A DNA stretch of 37,005 bases from Synechococcus sp. GreenBA-s (GCF_024345855.1 NZ_JAGQBX010000024.1:1-37005), one strand, 5' to 3'. Shown: positions 6,529 through 15,293, numbered from the stretch's first letter. Made by a program: numbers and translations. The notes: generated by a model from the letters alone, not told the origin.

Positions 6529-8010
6529 GTGCGCGTCGCCATCGTGGGTGCGGGATTGGCCGGTCTGGCGGCGGCGGTGGATCTGGTGGAGGCCGGCCAC
6601 CAGGTGGATCTCTACGAGGCGCGCCCGTTCATGGGCGGCAAGGTGGGCAGCTGGGTGGATGGGGACGGCAACCACATCGAGATGGGGCTGCATGTGTTCT
6701 TCTTCAACTACGCCAATCTGTTCGCCCTGCTGCGCAAGGTGGGCGCCTTCGAGAACCTGCTGCCCAAGCCGCACACCCACCTGTTCGTGAACACGGGCGG
6801 TGACCTGCGCGAACTCGATTTCCGCTTTGCCCTCGGCGCTCCCTTCAACGGGCTCAAGGCCTTCTTCACCACCCCCCAGCTCGACTGGATCGACAAGCTG
6901 CGCAACGCCCTGGCCCTGGGCACCAGTCCGATCGTGCGCGGCCTGATCGACTACGACGGCGCGATGAAGGTGATCCGCGATCTCGATCGCATCAGCTTCC
7001 AGCAGTGGTTCCTGGGCCACGGCGGCAGCCAGCAGAGCATCCAGCGGATGTGGAATCCGATCGCCTACGCCCTGGGCTTCATCGACTGCGAGGCCATCTC
7101 GGCCCGCTGCATGCTCACCATCTTCCTGATGTTTGCGGCGAAAACCGAGGCCTCCAAGCTCAACCTGCTCAAGGGCTCGCCCCACCGCTGGCTCACCGGC
7201 CCGATCCTGGATTACATCCAGCAGCGGGGCGCCCGCTTGCACCTGCGCCACCGGGTCACTGAGATCCATTATGCGTCGGCGGCGGCCGGCGAGACCCAGG
7301 TGACCGGCCTCAGCCTGGGGACCCCCGAGGGCGAGATCCAGGTGCAGGCCGATGCCTACCTGGCCGCCTGTGATGTGCCTGGCATCCAGCGGATGATCCC
7401 CGAGGCCTGGCGCTGTCACAGCCTGTTCGACAACATCTACAAGCTCGAAGCCGTCCCCGTGGCCACGGTGCAGCTCCGCTACGACGGCTGGGTGACGGAA
7501 CTGGGCGATTCCCCCGAAGCCCAGGCCGCCCGCAGCGATGTGAGCCGCCCCGCCGGCCTCGACAACCTGCTCTACACCGCGGACGCCGACTTCAGCTGCT
7601 TCGCCGATCTGGCCTTGGCCAGTCCCGTCGACTACCGCAAGCCGGGTGTGGGCTCGCTGCTGCAGTGCGTGCTCACCCCCGGCGATCCCTGGATCCCCAA
7701 GAAAACCGAGGAGATCGTGGCCGCCACCGATGCCCAGGTGCGGCGCCTGTTCCCCTCGGCCGCCGGCCTCACGCTGGTGTGGAGCAACGTGGTCAAGCTG
7801 GCCCAGTCGCTGTATCGCGAAGCCCCCGGCATGGAGCCCTACCGGCCGGATCAGCGCACGCCGGTGGCCAACTTCTTCCTGGCCGGCAGCTATACGAAGC
7901 AGGACTACATCGATTCGATGGAAGGTGCCACCATGAGCGGCCGCCTGGCCGCGGCGGCGATCCTCGACCGCCCCGTCGCCCTGGCCGGCCAGGCTGAGCT
8001 CGCCCACTGA
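6529..8010 (+). CDS. crtQ: Zeta-carotene desaturase (CrtQ/ZDS)
   Basis: The enzyme converts 9,9'-di-cis-zeta-carotene through neurosporene to prolycopene, with electrons passed to plastoquinone at the thylakoid. The 493-residue protein has the FAD-binding dinucleotide motif [14 protein letters not shown] (GxGxxG at 7-12), then [13 protein letters not shown], the plant/cyanobacterial-type block [28 protein letters not shown], and the C-terminal FAD signature [19 protein letters not shown]. That last block and the [10 protein letters not shown] stretch favour ZDS over phytoene desaturase (PDS). Translation starts at GTG 6529, preceded by GGGAGCAGCAGG and a TAGAGT box. The stop lies inside a three-copy 16-bp repeat. 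An SRPBCC gene follows 50 bases later. Confidence 0.93.
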   Translation: MRVAIVGAGLAGLAAAVDLVEAGHQVDLYEARPFMGGKVGSWVDGDGNHIEMGLHVFFFNYANLFALLRKVGAFENLLPKPHTHLFVNTGGDLRELDFRFALGAPFNGLKAFFTTPQLDWIDKLRNALALGTSPIVRGLIDYDGAMKVIRDLDRISFQQWFLGHGGSQQSIQRMWNPIAYALGFIDCEAISARCMLTIFLMFAAKTEASKLNLLKGSPHRWLTGPILDYIQQRGARLHLRHRVTEIHYASAAAGETQVTGLSLGTPEGEIQVQADAYLAACDVPGIQRMIPEAWRCHSLFDNIYKLEAVPVATVQLRYDGWVTELGDSPEAQAARSDVSRPAGLDNLLYTADADFSCFADLALASPVDYRKPGVGSLLQCVLTPGDPWIPKKTEEIVAATDAQVRRLFPSAAGLTLVWSNVVKLAQSLYREAPGMEPYRPDQRTPVANFFLAGSYTKQDYIDSMEGATMSGRLAAAAILDRPVALAGQAELAH

Positions 8011-8045
8011 CCGGCTCGCCCACTGTCCCGCTTGCCCACTGACCC
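7998..8045 (+). repeat. Three-copy 16-bp tandem repeat spanning the crtQ stop
   Basis: Units are GCTCGCCCACTGACCG (7998-8013), GCTCGCCCACTGTCCC (8014-8029) and GCTTGCCCACTGACCC (8030-8045). The first unit contains the crtQ stop codon; the next two fill most of the 50-base gap before the SRPBCC gene. This looks like local slippage duplication. Confidence 0.9.
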
Positions 8046-8060
8046 CCCGCACCTCCTCCC

Positions 8061-8507
8061 ATGGGCCGTTGGCTCGAGCACAGCGTCACCGCCGAGATCC
8101 AGGCCCCGGCTGATCGGGTCTGGACCGTCTGGGCCGACCTGGAGGCCATGCCCCGCTGGATGCGCTGGATCGAGTCGGTGGTGACCCTCGACGATCCCGA
8201 CCTCACCGACTGGACCCTGGCGGCCCAGGGCTTCCGCTTCCACTGGAAGGCCCGGATCACCCAGCGGGTCGAAGCCCAGCAGCTCCACTGGGAATCGGTG
8301 GGGGGGCTGCCGACCAAGGGGGCGGTGCGCTTCTATCCCCAGGGCCCGGAGCTCACCACGGTGAAGCTCACGGTGAGCTACGAGCTGCCCGGGGTACTTG
8401 CGCCGCTGATGGAACCCAGCATCCTGGGGGGGATTGTGACCAAGGAACTCCAGGCGAACCTCGATCGGTTCCGCGATCTGGTGGAAAGCGGCTATGGAAA
8501 GAGCTGA
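8061..8507 (+). CDS. SRPBCC (START/polyketide cyclase-like) protein
   Basis: The 148-residue protein begins WLEHSVTAEIQAPADRVWTVW, the typical first strand and helix of the SRPBCC fold (VEIxAPxxxVWxxxxD), and LEAMPRWMRWIESV continues it. It ends in a long C-terminal helix (LQANLDRFRDLVESG) that closes the hydrophobic cavity. The fold binds lipids, pigments or other hydrophobic ligands. Directly following crtQ suggests a role with carotenoids or membrane lipids, but this rests on position only. It is likely co-transcribed with crtQ. Its last 14 bases could overlap the next gene if that gene starts at 8494. Confidence 0.85.
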   Translation: MGRWLEHSVTAEIQAPADRVWTVWADLEAMPRWMRWIESVVTLDDPDLTDWTLAAQGFRFHWKARITQRVEAQQLHWESVGGLPTKGAVRFYPQGPELTTVKLTVSYELPGVLAPLMEPSILGGIVTKELQANLDRFRDLVESGYGKS

Positions 8508-8538
8508 GACGAGGGCTGGGACGAGAGCTGCGACACGC

Positions 8539-9096
8539 ATGGGCCGTGCAGGATCCGGTGGTGCAACCGTGCCCCCACAAGCGCGGGCGATCGGGCGGCC
8601 CCCACGGGCGGTGAGCCTGGTGGGGGCCTTGCCCCTGCTGCTCCTGGGCGGCTGCGGTGGCCCTCCGCCCCCGGCCGCCGAGGTGTCCGCGGTTCCAGCA
8701 CCGCCACCGCCGCCGCCGGCTCCGGCGAAGCCCCTGCCGGCCTCCGCGTCGGTCACCCCAGGCTTCACGCCGCTGCCTTCGCCACAGCAGGTGGTGGGCC
8801 CCCTGGCCAAGGGCCGTCCGGATCCCTTCGCGCCGATTATTCAACCTGGCAAAGTCCTGGTCACGCTGCCTAACGGGCTTCGATTCAATGGTGTGATTCG
8901 CAGCTCTGGTCAATCCAAGGCCATGCTTGAGCTGGATGGTCAGGCAGGACCTGTCTGCCTTGGCGCCCGCGGCTTCTGTCCCGATTCTGGTACACCACCG
9001 ATCCTGCCTCCCGGTTGGACTGTGGCCGCCATCGATGTATCGAACGGCCTTCTGTTGCTGCGCCAGGGCAAGCAGCGTTTCACCCTCTCGCTCTGA
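8539..9096 (+). CDS. Putative lipoprotein with a PilP-like C-terminal half
   Basis: The product has a basic n-region, a hydrophobic stretch (LVGALPLLLLGGC) ending in a lipobox-like LGGC, then a Pro/Ala-rich linker with a run of prolines. The globular half opens with KGRPDPFAPI, reminiscent of the pilus-assembly lipoprotein PilP (GRRDPFxP). It then has small beta-strands (LPNGLRFNGVI, MLELDG) and two cysteines (VCLGARGFC). I infer an envelope protein, possibly tied to type IV pili, with low certainty. The start is unclear: ATG 8494 overlaps the SRPBCC gene, ATG 8539 is my choice, and GTG 8569 gives the neatest signal peptide. From about 8830 the DNA becomes visibly less GC-rich than its surroundings. 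Confidence 0.6.
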   Translation: MGRAGSGGATVPPQARAIGRPPRAVSLVGALPLLLLGGCGGPPPPAAEVSAVPAPPPPPPAPAKPLPASASVTPGFTPLPSPQQVVGPLAKGRPDPFAPIIQPGKVLVTLPNGLRFNGVIRSSGQSKAMLELDGQAGPVCLGARGFCPDSGTPPILPPGWTVAAIDVSNGLLLLRQGKQRFTLSL

Positions 9097-9123
9097 GATT
9101 CGCTCACCTGGGCATTCAGACGT

Positions 9124-9137
9124 CAACTCCTGAGTTG
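9124..9137. other. Short palindrome between convergent genes
   Basis: CAACTC-CT-GAGTTG forms a 6-bp dyad in the 47-base gap between the PilP-like gene and hemD. There is no T-run on either side, so it is at best a weak bidirectional terminator. Confidence 0.35.
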
Positions 9138-9143
9138 GACTGC

Positions 9144-10010
9144 TTAGGGACTCAGCACCGTCGCGCAGGCGGCCACCAGGCCATCCAGGTCGTAGGGGTG
9201 GGCCTCGGCGTCCACCCGGCCCAGCAGCTCGCGGCAGGTCCGGCTGGTCTGGGGACCGATTGACACCAGGGCCACCGACGCCAGCCGCTCGCTCCAGGCG
9301 CTGCCGAACTGGCGCTCCAGCAGCTGGGCGGTGTGGCGCACGGTCTTGCCGCTGCTGAAGGTGATGGCGCTCACGCTGCCGGCCGCCAGGGCCGCGGCAG
9401 TGGCCGCCGGCAGGGCCTCCGGGCAGCGGGACTCGTAGGCCGGCACCTCCACCACCCGCGCCCCGGCCTCACCGAAGGCCTCCGCCAGCAGGGTGCGGCC
9501 GCCGCTCTGCACCCGCGGCAGCAGTAGCCTCTGCCCCCAGCCCGACACCGGGAAGTGCTCGATCAGGCTGTCGGCCACGAAGTCCGGCGGCACGAAATCG
9601 GCTGGGGCGCCCAGGGCCTCCAGGCTGGCGGCCGTCTTGCGGCCCACCGCCGCGATCTTCAGGCTGGCGGGCCGGCCGGCCAGGCTGCGGCCCTGCTGCT
9701 GCAGCCGCGCCTCCACGGCCTCGACGCCGTTGGCGCTGCTGACGATCATCCAGTGAAAGTCCTCCAGTTCCGCCAGGGCGTCGTCGAGGGGGCCCCAGCT
9801 GTCGGGCGGACCGATCACCAGGGCGGGCAGATCCAGCACCGTGGCGCCGGCCTGCTCGAACAGGCGGCGCGCTTCGCCCAGCTGCTGTTCGGCCCGGGTC
9901 ACGGCGATGCGGTGGCCGCGCAGGGGCTGGGGGGCGGCTGGGGTCGTGTTGGCGCTGGCCTCGGAGGGTGACGGCCCGGAGGGGGCGCCCGCGGGGGTTG
10001 GCTCAGGCAT
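9144..10010 (-). CDS. hemD: Uroporphyrinogen-III synthase (HemD)
   Basis: HemD closes hydroxymethylbilane with inversion of ring D to give uroporphyrinogen III, the branch point to heme, chlorophyll, bilins and siroheme/B12. The two alternating domains are visible: GHRIAVTRAEQQLGEARRLF and WMIVSSANGVEAVEARL in the first, then AAVGRKTAASLEALG, and ITFSSGKTVRHTAQLL with VALVSIGPQTSRTCRELLG toward the end. The sequence is weakly conserved in this family, but this motif order is typical. The 288 residues include about 27 N-terminal Pro/Ala/Ser-rich residues before LRGHRIAVTR. It starts four bases after the stop of the glycosyltransferase-TPR gene on the same strand, so the two are co-transcribed. 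Confidence 0.9.
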   Translation of the reverse strand: MPEPTPAGAPSGPSPSEASANTTPAAPQPLRGHRIAVTRAEQQLGEARRLFEQAGATVLDLPALVIGPPDSWGPLDDALAELEDFHWMIVSSANGVEAVEARLQQQGRSLAGRPASLKIAAVGRKTAASLEALGAPADFVPPDFVADSLIEHFPVSGWGQRLLLPRVQSGGRTLLAEAFGEAGARVVEVPAYESRCPEALPAATAAALAAGSVSAITFSSGKTVRHTAQLLERQFGSAWSERLASVALVSIGPQTSRTCRELLGRVDAEAHPYDLDGLVAACATVLSP

Positions 10011-10014
10011 TGGC

Positions 10015-11208
10015 TCAGGCCTCCAGCTTCACCATGGCGCCGGCCTGGGCCTGCAGCTGGGCGGCCTCGGCGCCGCGACCCTGGGCCGTCAGCAGCGCGA
10101 TCGCCTGCCGGAAGCTGGCGCGGCAGCCCTCGATGTCCCCCCCCAGCAGCAGCGCCACCGCCAGGTTCTGGTGGGTTTCGGCGTGCTCGGGGCTGCGCCG
10201 CCGGGCCTCGCCGTAGGCCTCCAGGGCGCCGGCCAGATCGCCCGCCCGGCGCCGGATCAGGCCCAGGTTGTACCAGCCCAGGCCCACCTCGGGGGCCACG
10301 GCGGTGGCGGTGCGACAGAGGTCTTCGGCGCCGCTCAGGTCGCCCTGGTACAGCAGCAGGGCCGCCAGGTTGAGGCGGGCCGCCAGGGTGAGCCGTGGCG
10401 GGAGCGGCAGGGCCAGGGCCTGGCGGTAGAGCAGACGGGCGGCCTGGGGATCGGTGGGGGCCACGGCGATGGCCCGGTGCAGCAGCAGCTCGTAGCGTTC
10501 GGGGTGGGCTCCCTCCGGGCAGTGCTCCAGGCCGCGGTTCAGAAGCTCCAGCCCCTGCTCCAGCCGGCCCTCGCTCACGTCCAGGCTGCCGAGCTTGGCG
10601 CAGGCGTAGGGGTCGTTGGGGCGTGCGGCCAGCTCGGCCTCCATGGCCTGCCGCAGCTGGGCGGCCTTGCGGCCGTCGGCCAGCAGCTCGGGCCGATAGC
10701 CGTCGTGGATCAGGGCGGGTTCGGGGCAGTCGGCGACGCGCCAGTGGGGTTCGGCGGCCTGCAGGGCGTCCACGCTGTCGTCCACCAGGGCGTGGTAGGC
10801 ACGGCTCCAGCGGATGGCGGGGTGGCGCCGGAACAGGCGGCTGACGCTGGAGTAGGGCGACTGGACCGCGCCCCGCTCGAAGCGCAGCAGATTGATCAGC
10901 AGCACGTCGGGCTGGGCCATCAGCGCCCGCAGCGGCGCGATGGCCTCCGGCCGCAGGGTCTCGTCGGCGTCGAGCACCAGCACCCAGTCGCCGTGGACGA
11001 ACTCCAGGGCCCGGTTGCGGGCCGGCGCGAAGTCCCCCGGCCAGGGGATCCGGTGCACCGTGGCCCCCAGGCGCTCGGCGATGGCGACGCTGTCGTCGCT
11101 GGAGCCGGTGTCCACCACCACCAGCTCGTCGGCGAAGCCCTGCACCGAGCCCAGGCAGGCCTCCAGCCGCTCCGCCTCGTCGCGCATGATCATCGACAGG
11201 CTGAGCAT
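10015..11208 (-). CDS. GT2 glycosyltransferase with C-terminal TPR repeats
   Basis: The first ~200 residues are a family 2 glycosyltransferase of the SunS/WaaE-like type: LSMIMRDEAERLEACLGS, VVVDTGSSDDSVAIAE, then the metal-binding DxD-type motif VLDADETL. A ring of Trp/Arg residues (RWSRAYHALVDDSV) follows. The second half consists of several tetratricopeptide repeats (for example GWYNLGLIRRRAGDLAGALE and HQNLAVALLLGGDIEGCR). Such proteins add sugars in polysaccharide or glycoprotein assembly, with TPRs as partner sites; the acceptor is unknown. I start it at ATG 11208, just before LSLSMIMRDE, not at the in-frame codon at 11250. A TAGCCT box lies 29 bases upstream. It is followed by hemD. 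Confidence 0.85.
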   Translation of the reverse strand: MLSLSMIMRDEAERLEACLGSVQGFADELVVVDTGSSDDSVAIAERLGATVHRIPWPGDFAPARNRALEFVHGDWVLVLDADETLRPEAIAPLRALMAQPDVLLINLLRFERGAVQSPYSSVSRLFRRHPAIRWSRAYHALVDDSVDALQAAEPHWRVADCPEPALIHDGYRPELLADGRKAAQLRQAMEAELAARPNDPYACAKLGSLDVSEGRLEQGLELLNRGLEHCPEGAHPERYELLLHRAIAVAPTDPQAARLLYRQALALPLPPRLTLAARLNLAALLLYQGDLSGAEDLCRTATAVAPEVGLGWYNLGLIRRRAGDLAGALEAYGEARRRSPEHAETHQNLAVALLLGGDIEGCRASFRQAIALLTAQGRGAEAAQLQAQAGAMVKLEA

Positions 11209-11237
11209 GGGCGACCAGCGGCGGGTATGCAGGCCCG

Positions 11238-11243
11238 AGGCTA
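11238..11243 (-). promoter_or_regulatory. Candidate -10 box for the GT2-hemD operon (TAGCCT)
   Basis: Minus-strand TAGCCT in CCCTAGCCTCGGG lies 29 bases before the ATG at 11208. It is nearly identical to the boxes before ndhO and the epimerase gene. It falls in the 65-base gap after the GH3 gene, so the operon may have its own promoter. Confidence 0.45.
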
Positions 11244-11273
11244 GGGGCACTGGGCCTACCCCTCAGCGCGGCC

Positions 11274-12881
11274 TCAGTCGGTGAAGCCGCCCTCCAGGGC
11301 CGCGGCCGCGAGCCCCAGCCGCTCCAGCAGCACCGCCTGGGCCTGGGGCATCTGGCCGGGGCTGAAGGCCGCCGGGATCCCCGCCGGCACCAGGGGGTGC
11401 AGCCGCTCCCACAGGTAGGGGCTGCCGTAGACCGCCAGCCCCGCCAGCCGACCGGCCGCCACCAGCTGGGCCAGGGCGGCGGGCCAGGGTTCGTCGCCGC
11501 CGGCGCTGCCGCGGAAGGGGTTGCCCCGCACGAACAGCTGCAGCAGCACCGGGCCCGCCGGCAGCCGCTCCAGGGCCAGGGGGGCCTGGGGATCGCCGCT
11601 CCAGGGGCTGCGGCTGCGGCCCTCGATCAGGCAGGCCCCGTAGCCGGCGGCGGAGGGCCTCAGCAGGGCCGGAGCCATCGCAGGCAGGAACGGGCAGTTC
11701 AGGGCCGTGTCCAGCCGGATCAGGTTGACGCCGGGGCCCCCAGGCAGGGCTGGGGGGGTGGTCAGGGCCGGCTCCAGACTCAGCTCCAGGAGCTCCCGGC
11801 TCAAGGCCTGCTCCGCCGCCGACACCAGGCCGTCCAGGGCGACCTCCACCGGCTCCAGGGGGGCGGCGCCGAGCCCGGCCAGGGCCTGCTCCCGTCGCGC
11901 CAGGCTCTGCTCCAGGCGTTCCCTGGCGATGCGGCCGCTGGCGAGGGCCGTCACCAGGCCGTCAATGGCGGCGTCGGCGTCGGCCGGCATCAGGATGATG
12001 TCGGCTCCGGCCCCAAAGGCCAGCACCGCCGCCTCGGCGGCCCCGTAGCGGCCGGCGATGGCCTCCATCACCAAGGCGTCGGTCACCACCAGGCCGCCGA
12101 AGCCCAGATCGCGGCGCAGCAGCCCCTCCAGCACCGCCGCCGAGAGGGTGGCGGGCCGCTCGGGATCCAGGGCCGGCAGCTGCAGGTGGGCCGTCATCAC
12201 CGCGGCCACGCCGGCGGCGATGGCGGCGCGGAAGGGGGGCAGTTCCACCGCCTCCAGGCGGGCGCGGCTGTGGGGCAGCAGCGGCAGCTCCAGGTGGGAG
12301 TCCGTGCTGGTGTCGCCGTGGCCAGGGAAGTGCTTGGCGCAGGCGAGCACGCCGGCCCCCTGGCAGCCCCGCACAAACGCCGACGCCAGGGAACCCGCCG
12401 TGGCCGGATCCTCCCCCCAGGCCCGCACGTTGATCACGGGGTTGGCCGGGTTGTTGTTCACATCGCACACCGGGCCCAGCACCCAGTTCAGCCCCAGCAG
12501 CCGGGCCTGGCGGCCGGTGCAGTGGCCGTAGCGCCCGGCCAGCTCGATCGCCCGCTGCGGATCGCGCCCGTAGAGCCGGCCCACGGCCAGGGGCGGCACC
12601 AGCCAGCTTCCCCCCTCGAAGCGCTGGCCTACGCCCTCCTCCACATCGGCGCAGAGCAGCAGGGGGCCATCCGCCCAGCGGCGCAGCTGGTCCGTGCGCA
12701 GCCGCAGCTCGGCGGCGCTCCCCCCCAGCAGGATCACCCCGCCCACCCCGGCCTCGAGCAGCCGTTGCAGCTCGGCGTTGGGCAGCTCCCAGCGGGGGTA
12801 GCGGCGCTGGCCGTCGCTCCAGTGCCCGCTGCCGCGCACCACCAGCAGCTGGGCCACCCGGCGACGCAGGTCAGACGTCAT
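11274..12881 (-). CDS. Glycoside hydrolase family 3, NagZ-like beta-N-acetylhexosaminidase
   Basis: The NagZ signature KHFPGHGDTSTDSH lies at about residues 182-195 and supplies the Asp/His acid-base dyad. The nucleophile Asp is in VVTDALVMEA near residue 265. NagZ enzymes remove N-acetylglucosamine from muropeptides in peptidoglycan recycling. At 535 residues the protein is much longer than typical NagZ (~340). The extra ~190 C-terminal residues resemble a GH3 C-terminal alpha/beta domain (for example GPVLLQLFVRGNPF, LAGLAVYGSPYLW). No signal peptide is evident, so a cytoplasmic location is likely. It follows rbfA by 17 bases on the same strand. Confidence 0.88.
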   Translation of the reverse strand: MTSDLRRRVAQLLVVRGSGHWSDGQRRYPRWELPNAELQRLLEAGVGGVILLGGSAAELRLRTDQLRRWADGPLLLCADVEEGVGQRFEGGSWLVPPLAVGRLYGRDPQRAIELAGRYGHCTGRQARLLGLNWVLGPVCDVNNNPANPVINVRAWGEDPATAGSLASAFVRGCQGAGVLACAKHFPGHGDTSTDSHLELPLLPHSRARLEAVELPPFRAAIAAGVAAVMTAHLQLPALDPERPATLSAAVLEGLLRRDLGFGGLVVTDALVMEAIAGRYGAAEAAVLAFGAGADIILMPADADAAIDGLVTALASGRIARERLEQSLARREQALAGLGAAPLEPVEVALDGLVSAAEQALSRELLELSLEPALTTPPALPGGPGVNLIRLDTALNCPFLPAMAPALLRPSAAGYGACLIEGRSRSPWSGDPQAPLALERLPAGPVLLQLFVRGNPFRGSAGGDEPWPAALAQLVAAGRLAGLAVYGSPYLWERLHPLVPAGIPAAFSPGQMPQAQAVLLERLGLAAAALEGGFTD

Positions 12882-12898
12882 GGCGCAGCCGTCCCGGT

Positions 12899-13360
12899 TC
12901 AGGCGTCATCGGCGCTGCTGGACGCTGGACCGTCTTCGGGATGGCTGTCTGGATTCGCTTCAGTGCCGGCTTCGTCCGTTCCGGCGGGGATCTCGCCGCG
13001 CTCGCGGCGCTGCTCCTCCAGCTGGTTGAGCAGCCCCAGCACCGAGGTGCCCTTCTCGATGCCCCGGTCCAGCTGAAAGATCACCTCGGGGGTGCGGCGC
13101 ATGGCCAGGCGCCGGCTGAGTTCCCCCTTCACGTAGCCCGAGGCAGCCCGCAGGCCCTCCAGCACCTGCTGCTGGTCCTCGGGGCTGCCGTAGACGCTCA
13201 CGAAGATCTTGCAGTGCTGCAGGTCGCCGGCCACGTCCACGTTGGTCACGCTCACCATGCCGAGGCCGACCCGCTCGTCCTTGATGCCGCTGACCAGCAG
13301 CTCGCTCACCTCGCGCCGGATCAGCGCTGCCACCCGTTCGACGCGCCTGCCCTGTGCCAT
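12899..13360 (-). CDS. rbfA: Ribosome-binding factor A (RbfA)
   Basis: RbfA binds the 30S subunit and helps mature the 16S rRNA 5' end, notably in the cold. The 153-residue protein starts [20 protein letters not shown], the family N-terminus. It continues with [20 protein letters not shown] and [17 protein letters not shown], the KH-like core with its typical P-E-hydrophobic-x-F-x-x-D motif. The last ~35 residues are an acidic, Ser/Ala/Asp-rich tail. The start ATG at 13360 is two bases after the stop of the DUF751 gene. The order DUF751, rbfA, GH3 looks like one operon. Confidence 0.95.
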   Translation of the reverse strand: MAQGRRVERVAALIRREVSELLVSGIKDERVGLGMVSVTNVDVAGDLQHCKIFVSVYGSPEDQQQVLEGLRAASGYVKGELSRRLAMRRTPEVIFQLDRGIEKGTSVLGLLNQLEEQRRERGEIPAGTDEAGTEANPDSHPEDGPASSSADDA

Positions 13361-13362
13361 CC

Positions 13363-13569
13363 CTATGCGATCGGTGCTGGGCTCACCATGGCACGCAGGA
13401 TCAGGCCCAGGCTGAGCATCCCGCTCACCAGCGCACCGATCAGCGACACCGCCGTGACCGGGTTGCTGCGGCGCTGGGCCAGCGGTTCCACCACGGAGTT
13501 CAGCACCCCGAGCCCGAAGGCGATCAGGTAGCGGGGGTAGCGGGTGACGTTGACGAAGAAGTCCCTCAT
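13363..13569 (-). CDS. ycf33: DUF751 / Ycf33 small membrane protein
   Basis: The 68-residue protein begins [18 protein letters not shown], the characteristic start of the cyanobacterial/plastid DUF751 (Ycf33) family. Two hydrophobic segments follow ([14 protein letters not shown] and [19 protein letters not shown]) around the conserved R-x-NPVT turn. Its function is unknown; conservation in algal plastid genomes suggests a role in the photosynthetic membrane. The start at 13569 is chosen because homology begins there. Its stop is two bases before rbfA, implying translational coupling. Confidence 0.88.
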   Translation of the reverse strand: MRDFFVNVTRYPRYLIAFGLGVLNSVVEPLAQRRSNPVTAVSLIGALVSGMLSLGLILRAMVSPAPIA

Positions 13570-13605
13570 GGCGCTGGGCTGACGTGGCGGCTGGATCGTG
13601 CTGGC

Positions 13606-13611
13606 TACTCT
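13606..13611 (+). promoter_or_regulatory. Candidate -10 box for the GST gene (TACTCT)
   Basis: TACTCT fits TANNNT and lies 44 bases before the ATG at 13656, in the 86-base divergent gap with the DUF751-rbfA operon. No -35 is clear. Confidence 0.3.
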
Positions 13612-13655
13612 GCCGCCAGAGGTCGCCAAGGCGGCCGATCCGCCGCCCGATCCCC

Positions 13656-14366
13656 ATGCTGGAGCTCCACCAGTTCCGCCATTCCGCCTTCTGCGAGAAG
13701 GTGCGGCTGATCCTGGCGGCCAAACAGCTCACCTACGCCGTGGTGGAGGTCACCCCGGCCCTGGGTCAGCTGGAGCTGTTCCGGCTCTCGGGCCAGCGCC
13801 AGGTGCCGGTACTGGTGGATGGCACGGAGGTGATCGCCGACTCCAGCGCCATTGCCCTCCACCTGGAGGGAAAGGTGACCGCGCCGCCGCTGCTGCCGGC
13901 CGATCCCGCCGCCCGGGCCCGGGTGCTGCTGTTCGAGGACTGGGCCGACACGGCCCTGGCTGCCGGGGCTCGGCTGGCCCTGGTGCAGGCCGCGGCGGCC
14001 GATCCAGTGCTGCGCGGCGCCCTGTTGCCGGAGGCCACGCCGGGCCCGCTGCGCTCCCTGGTGGGGGCGCTGCCGGCTCCGTTGCTCAGCGGCGTGGGCC
14101 AGGTGATGGACCACGGCGGCCTGGAGCAGTTGCGCCGCAACCTGGAGCAGCTCACGGCCCTAGTGGCGGCCGGCCCCTACCTGGTGGGCGAGCGCCTGTC
14201 CCTGGCGGACCTGGCGGTGGCCGGCCAGCTGTCACTGCTCAGGTTCCCGGCCGCCGCCGGCGCTCCCCTGGCGGGCCGGGGCGTGCCCGGCATCGCCGAC
14301 GATCCGCAGCTGGAGCCCCTGTTCGCCTGGCGCGATCGCATCGGCGCCGAGGTGGGACGTCCCTGA
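13656..14366 (+). CDS. Glutathione S-transferase family protein
   Basis: The 236-residue protein has an N-terminal thioredoxin-like domain: [20 protein letters not shown], then [20 protein letters not shown], where the cis-Pro (VPVL) and the E/D-S pair bind the glutathione backbone. The all-helical GST C-terminal domain follows, with [17 protein letters not shown] as the N-capping box. The catalytic position carries S10-x-x-C13, so it could be Ser- or Cys-type. Typical length is 200-240. The substrate is unknown; roles include detoxification of electrophiles and oxidised lipids. It converges with the DUF6816-like gene 18 bases away. Confidence 0.9.
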   Translation: MLELHQFRHSAFCEKVRLILAAKQLTYAVVEVTPALGQLELFRLSGQRQVPVLVDGTEVIADSSAIALHLEGKVTAPPLLPADPAARARVLLFEDWADTALAAGARLALVQAAAADPVLRGALLPEATPGPLRSLVGALPAPLLSGVGQVMDHGGLEQLRRNLEQLTALVAAGPYLVGERLSLADLAVAGQLSLLRFPAAAGAPLAGRGVPGIADDPQLEPLFAWRDRIGAEVGRP

Positions 14367-14384
14367 GCAGGGCTGCAGAACCCC

Positions 14385-15293
14385 TCACGGATCTGGGGCT
14401 CGACCGGCTGGTGCTGGCTCCTCCGCCAGCCGCTCCAGCACCAGGCTGCCGTGCCACGGATGGCGGGCCGTGGCCGCCAGGCCCGCCGCCGGTGATCCAT
14501 AGCTGGTCTGCCACTGCTCGGCCTCGATCCGCCCTGGGCCCAGCCGGCGGTAGCGGCTCAGGGTCTCCACGCGGCTGACCCGCGGATCGCCGGGGCCGTG
14601 CAGCACCTGCAGGGCGAGTTCATCGGCCAGGAACACGTCGGCTGGCCCCCGGGCTGTGGATCCCTCGGCCGATCCCGCCGCTGCAGGGCTGGCTCCCGCA
14701 CCGGTGTCGCCCCCAGCCCCTGGCGCGGCGCTGCGCCGGCCGATCACGCTGGATTCCAGCTGGCGATCCCCCGTGAGCTCTGCCAGCTGCCGGTTGGGAT
14801 TGCGGGGATCGTTGCGGACCCCCTGCAGCTGTTCCCCCAGCAGGGCACGGCCGATGGCGGCGGTATTGAAGGCCCGATCGCCCACCACCGCGCCGCGTCG
14901 ATCCGGCCCGAAGCGCACCGTGTAGCGGAGGTCCGGTTCCTGGCCCGAGAGGTCGTGGCTGCGGGCCCGCCAGGTGCCGGCAAACCAGGCGGGATAGGTC
15001 AGATCGGTGTGGCCAGGGCGCGGCAGGGGCGCCGGCAGGCTCCAGTCGGGCCAGCGGGCCAGGCGCGTCTCCAGCCAGGCCGCGTCGGCTGCGACCGTCG
15101 CCGCCGTCGGCCGGCCAGCCGCTGGGGTCACGGCCGCGAAGGCCGGTGCGGCCGTGGGGGCCACCGCGAACACCAGGATCAACGCGATGGGCAGGCCCAG
15201 GTGCAACGCCACGGGCAGGCCGAGGCGCAGGTACAGGGCCGCCGCCCGAACGAGCCGCAGGACCGGAAGCAGGGCCGAAAGCAGGATCGACAC
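14385..15293 (-). CDS. Exported or membrane-anchored DUF6816-like protein
   Basis: From a GTG at 15293 the protein has a long hydrophobic N-terminus with two hydrophobic stretches (LPVALHLGLPIALILVFAVA ends in APAFAA), which is a signal peptide or anchor. The mature part has LTYPAWFAGTWRARSHDLSG, then VRFGPDRRGAVVGDRAFNT and DVFLADELALQVLHGPG. It resembles the cyanobacterial/plant-lumen family DUF6816 as I remember it (YPxWFxGTWxVxS near the start); the reaction is unknown. A low-complexity Gly/Ala/Ser insert (about residues 205-230) interrupts the domain. The start is uncertain: no ATG fits the hydrophobic N-terminus. It is divergent from the CRR7-like gene. Confidence 0.65.
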   Translation of the reverse strand: MSILLSALLPVLRLVRAAALYLRLGLPVALHLGLPIALILVFAVAPTAAPAFAAVTPAAGRPTAATVAADAAWLETRLARWPDWSLPAPLPRPGHTDLTYPAWFAGTWRARSHDLSGQEPDLRYTVRFGPDRRGAVVGDRAFNTAAIGRALLGEQLQGVRNDPRNPNRQLAELTGDRQLESSVIGRRSAAPGAGGDTGAGASPAAAGSAEGSTARGPADVFLADELALQVLHGPGDPRVSRVETLSRYRRLGPGRIEAEQWQTSYGSPAAGLAATARHPWHGSLVLERLAEEPAPAGRAPDP

